Source: Undaria pinnatifida
Lineage: Eukaryota > Sar > Phaeophyceae > Laminariales > Alariaceae
Reading direction: 5' to 3'
NCBI GenBank assembly: GCA_012845835.1
Contig: JABAKD010000030.1
Coordinates: 15,821,210 to 15,885,209 of the forward strand
Length of the DNA: 64,000 nucleotides
The notes under the pieces were generated by a model. It saw nothing but the letters and a program-made list of their open reading frames with translations, made no database searches and was not told the DNA's origin. The position numbers and the translations under genes are program-made. Every line of letters begins with the position of its first letter. The stretch's first letter is position 1. This document shows positions 57,345 through 64,000 of the stretch, one piece after another.

Positions 57345-59125
57345 TCGTTCCAGTACTCCCATGACTATTCGACCAATATTATGCGGGTAATATACGCACT
57401 GTATTGGCCTCAACTCAGGCTTTTTTCCACGGTTCTTATGCTCGTGTTGTGCCGGTGTTAGCTCTAGATATTACGTCGTTTTGCTGTAAACACCACATTT
57501 TTTTGTGTTTGGAATTGTGTTTATAACTAAGGGGCCCTGGATCCTGGATACAAATCGCTCTAATAACTCGTTAATTTATATATTGCTATTTGTGATATTG
57601 ATGCTATTGAAGTGTTTCTCACCTTCAATTTAAGCGTGCTTGCTCGGCACGCAACCTGATATGGGCTCAAAATCGCTTTTTTGTGCGACCTATGATGTAA
57701 ATAGCTAGCCGAAATGCGCTCGCATTGCAAATATTTGTCGTACACGGAATTATGCGAGAAATCCCAAGTCACGATCGAAATTAGGGTGAGCTTTTTGGGT
57801 CAAAGCCTACCAGCAAATCACCAATAACCCAATGGGGTCGGGGTTGACACGCCGTGCGGGGAGGTATCGACCCGGGATATTATCGAAATAGTTTCCGCGT
57901 TGTTGGAGCTGTAGAGATTCGGAGGACTGCTGAACCGAGGATGGGGACCTATCTCCCTCGTGTGCGACGGAACTGCCCCCTATTGGTTAGTGAGCCTCTA
58001 TCTTCCTCCTAGGGTGGGGTGGCGCTGTGGAGCTCGAACCAATCAGCAACTTTTGCCAACGGAGTCGGGTCTTCCACACCGTTTGGGGCGGTGACCGACC
58101 GGATAGAAATCTGTTTTATTCCCCGGTTTTTCTTGTCTTTCAGATACAGAGAAGGACCTGTGGACCAGGGATGGGACTCTATCGTCCCTGCGTGGAGCTG
58201 TCTCTGTACTATACGACCCCCAGCCAATCAGAGATCGGCCCATCGGTGGGGTCGGGGATTTCCAAAATGAGCGGGGAGGTATCAATGCTGGTGATATTCA
58301 TCCGTGTTTGTTCCGGGGTTGCCAGATTTTTGTATGTATGTGTGCATTGCTTATGATGCTGGGATGGGACCCTATCGTCCCAAGGTAACGGTTACTTTTA
58401 TGTACGATCCCCGGCCAATGAGCGACCAGCGATCAGATAAAAGGCCATACCAGGTAGACGGTATGCTTTTTCAATTTGGTTATTCGAGCCTGAAATTGTT
58501 ACTGATATATCCTTGGTTCAGTGCTATCGCGTACTACTAATTCTCTATCGAATAGATAGCAACGAGTAGCTGCATTATTATTATTATAGCATTCGAGCAA
58601 TTGAATGATGAAGGCAGCGACACCGTGTTTCACGCTTAGAATACCGTCAGCAAGTCTCTCTATGATCAGACTACACACATACAGTCGGTCGGCGAGCCTC
58701 GGATCTAGATACTAAAACATGCATGGTGTAGCAGACGCTGGCTCAGTGCGCGCGTTTCAGTGGCTACGTAGAGAACCTGCAGCATACATAGCGACCCCGT
58801 TGCTGGCCCTGGATGCTTGGTCGAGTCGGAACATCCAGAAACGCACTCGAAACGTCTCTTCGTGGCCAGACTAAAGGGTCAGTCTGCGTGGGCTCGGATT
58901 TATCCTATCGAAATGTTATAAAGTTCCGAATCGGATTCACGAAATAAACATCAGAAGTAATAAGTTTATATCGATCTCTTGGCATTAGTTCACCTTCAAC
59001 ACGCGTACACTATATGTCGCGTAGTAACGATTTTCACTCTCTAACAGATATTGAATAGAACAAACCGAAGTGCTGCCCTGCACTACCCGGAGCATGTAGG
59101 CGCCGGCGAATGCCGGCTCTGATGC
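57345..59125 (+). repeat. Diverged interior repeat, counterpart of 9800-11050
   Basis: The copy lacks the tRNA-like insertion present at 9875-10270 and carries an extra ~950 bp (about 58010-58965) between CTTCCTCCTA and ATCGATCTCTTGG. It ends at GGCGAATGCCGGC, beyond which a SINE-1 begins. Confidence 0.82.
57836..58440 (+). repeat. ~200 bp tandem units with CCAAT-type words
   Basis: Three diverged units share a CGGGGAGGTAT or equivalent opening, a GGATGGGG/GGGATGGGACTCTAT/GGGATGGGACCCTAT core and a closing ATTGGTTAGTGA or CCAATCAG/CCAATGAG word (57983, 58037, 58213, 58412). Confidence 0.55.
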
Positions 59126-59134
59126 GGTGCCCTT

Positions 59135-59755
59135 AAAAAAATACATTTTTTCCCCCATATTATCCCAAATATTATCCTCGCACCACCCTCGCCCTCCCTC
59201 CCAGTAGCTACTCAGATTCGGGGTTTTATAGCGGGTCCTCCTCGCCCGCCCCACTACTGTACGTGCCTTCGCATTGCCGCTTGCTATGATAGAGGTGCAC
59301 CACCTTTTTTTTCAGGTTTCTCAATTTATTTGGGAGCTCAAGACCGCTCCCCGAAAACTGATTTTGAGAAAAATAAATTGACACCGGATACAAAAAAAAG
59401 ATGGCCTAGACACAAACAACAACGAGAATCATGCAATAACAATGAATGAATGTTGTCGTATTCCGACAATTTCGGGCTTAAAGCCCCGTCATACAGAAAA
59501 CATTCAAGAAGAATGTGCTACCTCTATCGTAGCACGTGTCTAGTGTTATCGCGACAATATCCCACAGCTTCTCCTCCGGTGGACTTCTTCTGTTCAATCG
59601 CACCTCCTACCTGCGCTGCTAGGCGCTCTCAGCGTTTGATCCATTTTTTTAGCTGTTGTGCAAATAAAGTCAACTATCACCGAGTTGGAAATCGAACTCA
59701 AGGCGCAACGCTTGTATTCGTGGCATCACTAGACCACCGGGGCGACCGGTTAAAT
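59135..59755 (-). mobile_element. SINE-1 copy with internal insertion
   Basis: On the minus strand the head is CCGGTCGCCCCGGTGGTCTA (box A TGGTCTAGTGA), box B-like GAGTTCGATTTCC, then CTGAGAGCGCCTAGCAGCGC, a ~280 bp extra segment, and the body GGCACGTACAGTAGTGGGGC to GAATCTGAGTAGCTACTGGG. It ends in an A-rich tail next to the interior repeat at 59127. Confidence 0.78.
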
Positions 59756-59764
59756 GCATGTTTT

Positions 59765-60185
59765 TTTTAATTATTTTTCTTCATCCCATTTATTATCCTC
59801 CCACCACTCTCGCGCTCCCTCCCAGTAGCAGGTAGTAACTCAGATCCGGGATCACATACTGGGTCCTCCTCTCCCCTCCCAGATATCACATAGCGGGCCC
59901 TTCTCCGCACTCCCCAGTACGCTACGTGCCTTTAATTTTTTCGTGAGGACAATTTAGCATTTCCTTCCCTCGTCGACTCGGGTCGAGTTGTCCCTACCCG
60001 ACGCTGCTAGGCGCTCTCAGCAGTTGTTAGTTGGTCATTTTTTTTTTTCGGATTTTTCCAATAAAAGTCAAGTATCATCACGCACGGTGGGGGTCGAACT
60101 CAAGGACCAACGCTGCTACCTCGTATTGACAGCAGTATTCGACGGCAACAATCTAGATCAACTTGACGACCGCCTTCGTATATAT
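59765..60185 (-). mobile_element. SINE-1 copy, nearly full length
   Basis: On the minus strand it has a tRNA-like head with GAGTTCGACCCCC (box B), GCTGAGAGCGCCTAGCAGCG, the CGACCCGAGTCGACGAGGGA block, and a duplicated 'gtatgtgat' segment. It ends at GATAATAAATGGGATGAAGA plus A-rich tail, directly beside the head of the next SINE-1, so two copies stand in tandem. Confidence 0.8.
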
Positions 60186-60189
60186 CTAA

Positions 60190-62125
60190 TACACATCACG
60201 CTTTGTGTTACCAAGTACGGAGTATATCTATTAAATTAACGCCATAAATTCAAACGAGTAAAAAATAATCTCAAAATCGATCCAATCCATATCAGTGTGA
60301 GGTTTCAAGAGGTGCAAGCCAAGAGCCAACATGCCACGCAAACGAAGAGATATTACAATAACTAAACATTTGTTTAAAGCTGGCTGTGGCCGAACGTTGT
60401 CTTGCTATCGCCGAGAGTCTAGAACATGCCTCGTATGTACACATTAACCGTTTATATGATAATAAACACATTTGTTGCCGGGGTTAGTTTGGCTGGCCCT
60501 TACTATGGACACTTTTTTCAAAAACGATAGACTAAGCACCGTACCATGTACAAAATAATAAAGCGTGACTGAGCGTGATATAATATTCTGGTACGACCAC
60601 GACAAAGGTTGACTACATACAGCAAACCCTGTGTTCAATGCGGAACTGCTAAATTCTAACAACTTATTTTAAAAACGTCCGCCGTGATTTGGACAAATTA
60701 GTAGTCGATACTAAGTGCAAGCTGCGTAATACAGCGGTCGTGGTTGTTTATTGTCGACATACTGCTGTAAGTAGGGCAAGTCTAATGGTCCCCGTTTATG
60801 GGAGAAGAAATGCGGGCTTTAAAAAAAAAAAGTTATTTCCCGTGCGGAAGAGTGTCAAACTCTACGACTGGGGTTAACCTTGAACGCGGTGTTCCTCACA
60901 GTCAGGCAAACTCACGCTTGTATATACCAGCCAGGAACCCACGCTTGTACATACGGGTCCGAGTTATACAGGTCAGGGTTACATCACGTGCCGGATATCG
61001 TGGTGCGCTTCGTGCATCACAAGCAGGAGGCTAGGTGCGGCACGCGCAGGTGCGCCCCCGGAGGGCTCCTTGAATTTCTTTGACATATTTGTGCGTAAAT
61101 CTATTCAATGTGCGCGTCTCATTCGCTTGTCTTACAAAGAACAAAGAAAAAGGCACGGACAGAACGTGCTGCATATAACTGCATGCATGTCAGCGCGCAG
61201 GTCAACCCTGAGATACCTTCAAAATGTTGAAATCGGGTGATTTTTCCCCTTCCTTGTCACAGCAATCTTCGTAGCAGCCTGCAGCAACTCGCCTTCGCTA
61301 TCTCACACGCATTACGCAGGAGCTGTGCTATTCAACGGCTATATATACAACGCTATCATTACAGCCAAAAAAATCAACATCTTACTCATTCGTTCCAGTG
61401 CTTCATACTGGCGCTCTTCAAGGGCATCGTCGAAAATATCGGCCGCTTCACACAGAAAGGATGTCAAGTGTTTTTGTCAGATCCACGCCTTGTTTCCGGT
61501 ACGACCAAGGCCGCCCCACCCTCAATGCGTGCCACCGAGAGCTTGCTGTGGGCAGGAATTTTATCAAAACGAAATACATACATATTATATAACATCCCGT
61601 TTTGGGTCGAGAACCCGCGCTCACGCAACGTAGTCTGCATAATAACAATTCGAATCATTTATGTAGAGGTGCACTTCTACACTCTACTGCTGCTGCGTGC
61701 GATAGCACGGCCGAAAACCATTCAAATCATTGGAAACACCTGTCCCTGCCGTATTGGCGAGCCTTGGAAGCCTTGTTTCACCCTCACTCAGACAGAAAAA
61801 AACGTCATAAGTTTAAATGTAGTTCCCTCACTCAAGAAGGAACGCAGCAAAGAAAATCTGCATGAAATTAATTGTCGAATGCATCACAAGATACCCCCAT
61901 TTTTTTTTTGGTTCTTCAGCGAAAAGAGACCCCGGCTAGAAGACCGATTTTCTCAGGAAATTGGTGCAACTGCGCGCAACATTTTACCTCTCAAGTAGTC
62001 TAACCCTGGTGTACATCTTGCGGCTCGAATTCCTCGACGACGAAGAAAGAACACGTTTAGATTTCAAACGCAGAGCTACGTACAACAACAGCAGTACTCC
62101 ACACATATTACCTTTTAATAGTCTA
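60190..62125. other. Intergenic DNA with one long open frame
   Basis: No recognised gene other than the 61237-61998 open frame listed separately. Several 60-100 codon frames overlap it in other frames. Confidence 0.45.
61237..61998 (+). CDS. Long open frame of unknown status, 253 codons
   Basis: This is the longest plus-strand open frame outside the simple arrays. It begins at GTG; the first in-frame ATG is about 96 codons in. The translation has an irregular, chance-like composition with no signal peptide, repeats or recognisable domain, and other frames are also open for 60-100 codons. By rough estimate a 250-codon frame is uncommon by chance in 64 kb but not excluded. Confidence 0.18.
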   Translation: MIFPLPCHSNLRSSLQQLAFAISHALRRSCAIQRLYIQRYHYSQKNQHLTHSFQCFILALFKGIVENIGRFTQKGCQVFLSDPRLVSGTTKAAPPSMRATESLLWAGILSKRNTYILYNIPFWVENPRSRNVVCIITIRIIYVEVHFYTLLLLRAIARPKTIQIIGNTCPCRIGEPWKPCFTLTQTEKNVISLNVVPSLKKERSKENLHEINCRMHHKIPPFFFWFFSEKRPRLEDRFSQEIGATARNILPLK

Positions 62126-62127
62126 TC

Positions 62128-62408
62128 CTTATTGAGGACACACAACCCGTAATACGCGCGATCGGAGTGTCACACACAGCTTGCAAAGATGAGTTTCGAC
62201 AAGATCTTCGATCTCACAGCTGGAGTGTATTTGTATTTTTATTGGTCTATATATTGAGACAAAAAAATAAACTCCAGCCGTGGGATCGAAGATTTCGCCG
62301 AAACTCAATTTGCTTTAAGCTGTCTGTGTGTGATACTCCGATCGCGTGTATTACTGGGTGTGTGTCCTCATTAGACGAAGGATTTAGGTCGGCGACTTCC
62401 CTTGGAAC
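62128..62408. repeat. Head-to-head pair of family A ends (fold-back)
   Basis: A minus-orientation end (62128-62230) and a plus-orientation end (62268-62408) meet outer end to outer end across ~37 bp. Each keeps only the terminal 100-140 bp (CTCCAGC-GTG-GATCGAAGAT to GTCGGCGACT). The structure could fold into a long hairpin. Confidence 0.8.
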
Positions 62409-62409
62409 A

Positions 62410-63545
62410 AAATGCCTGGCATACACTAACTAGATATTCACGCGCTGGTATTAGCGAGTACCAGGTACTTCACCGGTTTTGGCATGACAACAGTAAACGA
62501 ATACGACTACTCGCCGTGTTAAGATTAAATTTTCATGCCGAATCTCAACAAACCAGTAGGTGGACGAGACGCTGTCTATCGATGACTGCGTTCCGCCAAG
62601 AATAGCCACCGTCAACACACATCGATGCCAGAGGACGAACGGCGGCATCACGAAGTCACTGCCGCCCCCATTGTTGTACAGCAGATTGTTGCGAAACAAT
62701 TATATTTTGGCTGGTGACGATTCGTCCCGATGCAGACGAGGAACCGTACGATACGTACCACACATGAACACGTATGTAGAGCATCCGTTTACAACAGCAG
62801 CTTGCGCTGCCGGGGTTGTAACGAAGACCACTGATAGGGACAGCTTACGCTATACCTACGATGGGACCCGAAGGGTGCGCCAGCTAGCGTTGGGCTGCGA
62901 AAGCATCTGAGTTAAATCGACACACGACGCGTATGGAAATACGTGGAAGTGCTGTGGTGAGCTAAAAAAGCTTTATTTTTCCCCATCCGCCGGAGGACCA
63001 AAAAAAAAAAAACAGTAGATCGAGGAGAAGTCACCCCAAGTGTAACGCTTCGGAAGTGCACGTGGCTGCCACGGCTGTCGACGCCACGCATGATGTCACT
63101 CTACCTACCAAGAATGCGCATTTACGGATCTGTGGAGGATGCAACAATGGGAGTGCACGTTTCTAATCTTTCACAGCTATCAATGCGCTTTCATGCACGT
63201 GGTACAGACTTAAACAGTGTGGCTATCTGTGTTTATCGACGTGCTCCTTCATGGTCTCCTTCATGGTCCTACGTTTGTCGCTGTGACAGCCGACTCGAAC
63301 GCCCCTCGCATTACTCGAAGGTTACATCGACCTGAGTTTCAAGAACATGCATTTCCAGTAGTCTATAAGCTGAAGTTTAGTTCGTCTGCGATGTACTTGC
63401 CTGCACGTCTGACTGATTTGCAAACAATTATATCGTAGGTCCGTTGTTGGGGGGAAAAGGTAAACACACGATCGATATAATATATGGATACATAGAGGCA
63501 TCCGCTGCATGTATAGTCTAATCTAGTCCAAGCTTTTTGTGCAGA
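62410..63545. other. Intergenic DNA without a recognised gene
   Basis: A 116-codon plus frame (62560-62910) has ATG but no domain. A poly-A run sits at 63001-63012. Confidence 0.45.
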
Positions 63546-63549
63546 TATC

Positions 63550-63665
63550 TAACGGGAGTCGCCAACCTATATCCTTGATGAAGACACACACCCAGTAATA
63601 TGAGCGATCGGAGTATCACACAGATTGCAAATATGAGTTTCGACGACACGTTCGGCACCATAGCT
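63550..63665 (-). repeat. Family A end, truncated
   Basis: GGGAGTCGCCAACCTATATC, GATCGGAGTATCACACA and ATGAGTTTCGACGACACGTT identify a diverged terminal fragment that lacks the last outer bases. Confidence 0.8.
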
Positions 63666-63696
63666 AGACTAGTCTAGTCTATATATACAGTTAGAT

Positions 63697-63830
63697 GAAC
63701 GGGGAGTCGCCGACCTATATCCTTAATGAGGACGCACAACCCGTAATACGCGCGATCGGAGTATCACAGACAGCTTGCAAAGATGAGTTTCGACAAAGTA
63801 TTCGATCTCACAGCTCTGGCTTGTATTTTC
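63697..63830 (-). repeat. Family A end, truncated
   Basis: GGGGAGTCGCCGACCTATAT, ACACAACCCGTAATACGCGC-like, GATCGGAGTATCACAGACAG and ATGAGTTTCGACAAAGTATT. It lies in tandem with the fragment at 63550, same orientation. Confidence 0.85.
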
Positions 63831-63834
63831 ATTT

Positions 63835-64000
63835 TTTATTATATAATAGACTACCAGGGTATAGACTACGGGTCCAGCAGTTAGTGGCTTTATATGTATT
63901 CAATTATGAGCGACACTACCCTCGTTCGCGCAAAACTTGCACCTAACTTTTTCTTTGTTTGATCCTCCGGCGGATGGGGGGAAAATAAAGCTTATTAAAT
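63835..64000. other. Window end, nothing recognised
   Basis: No feature seen in the last 165 bases. The CCGGCGGATGGGGG-like word at 63970 resembles the reverse complement of CATCCGCCGGAGGA at 62985. Confidence 0.4.

Noticed and set aside
1-64000. Integrated large-virus genes or a defence/toxin island
   Set aside because: No capsid, polymerase, integrase, nuclease or toxin-like protein could be recognised in any frame.

Overview
This looks like a repeat-rich, gene-poor stretch of a eukaryotic nuclear genome, most likely a stramenopile and plausibly a brown alga. That placement is inference. It rests on two secreted beta-helix proteins of the 'polymorphic outer membrane protein'-like type, a decayed Ty3/gypsy element with a DSGSG protease and a chromodomain-like tail, conserved spliceosomal acceptor sites, tRNA-derived SINEs with A-rich ends, and no operons or closely packed ORFs. 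No rRNA gene, intact tRNA gene, CRISPR array or prokaryotic regulatory signal was found.

The only well supported host genes are two paralogues on the minus strand, at about 4.1-5.2 kb and 50.9-52.0 kb. Each codes for a secreted protein with repeated GG-x-[IVL]-[FY] turns. Both lack an ATG upstream of the signal-peptide region and share a CTTGCAG acceptor at the same codon, so each has a 5' exon I could not place.

The rest is mostly mobile or repeated DNA. Family A is a G-tract-rich element about 1 kb long with many copies on both strands. One inverted pair bounds a 6.6 kb unit (7030-13630). Interior sequence of that unit recurs at 56.1-59.1 kb, behind another A end at 53.9 kb. Two tRNA-derived SINE families are present: SINE-1 at 17.9, 53.6, 57.2, 59.1-59.8 and 59.8-60.2 kb, and SINE-2 at 19.9, 36.7 and 54.7 kb. 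A separate tRNA-like insertion lies at 9.9-10.3 kb. A Ty3/gypsy remnant (42.9-46.5 kb) keeps gag, protease and a chromodomain-like tail but has lost reverse transcriptase, RNase H and integrase. A 1.7 kb element with roughly 105 bp terminal inverted repeats lies at 35.8-37.5 kb and carries a SINE-2 copy.

Tandem DNA is prominent: a 28 bp x 11 minisatellite (3.2 kb), two large arrays of a GAAGCTTC-centred 12/15 bp unit (28.1-29.1 and 33.9-35.1 kb), and a tandem of units of about 740 bp (29.8-31.9 kb) between those arrays. A few further open frames are listed with low confidence. Most other ORFs appear to be chance or repeat translations.
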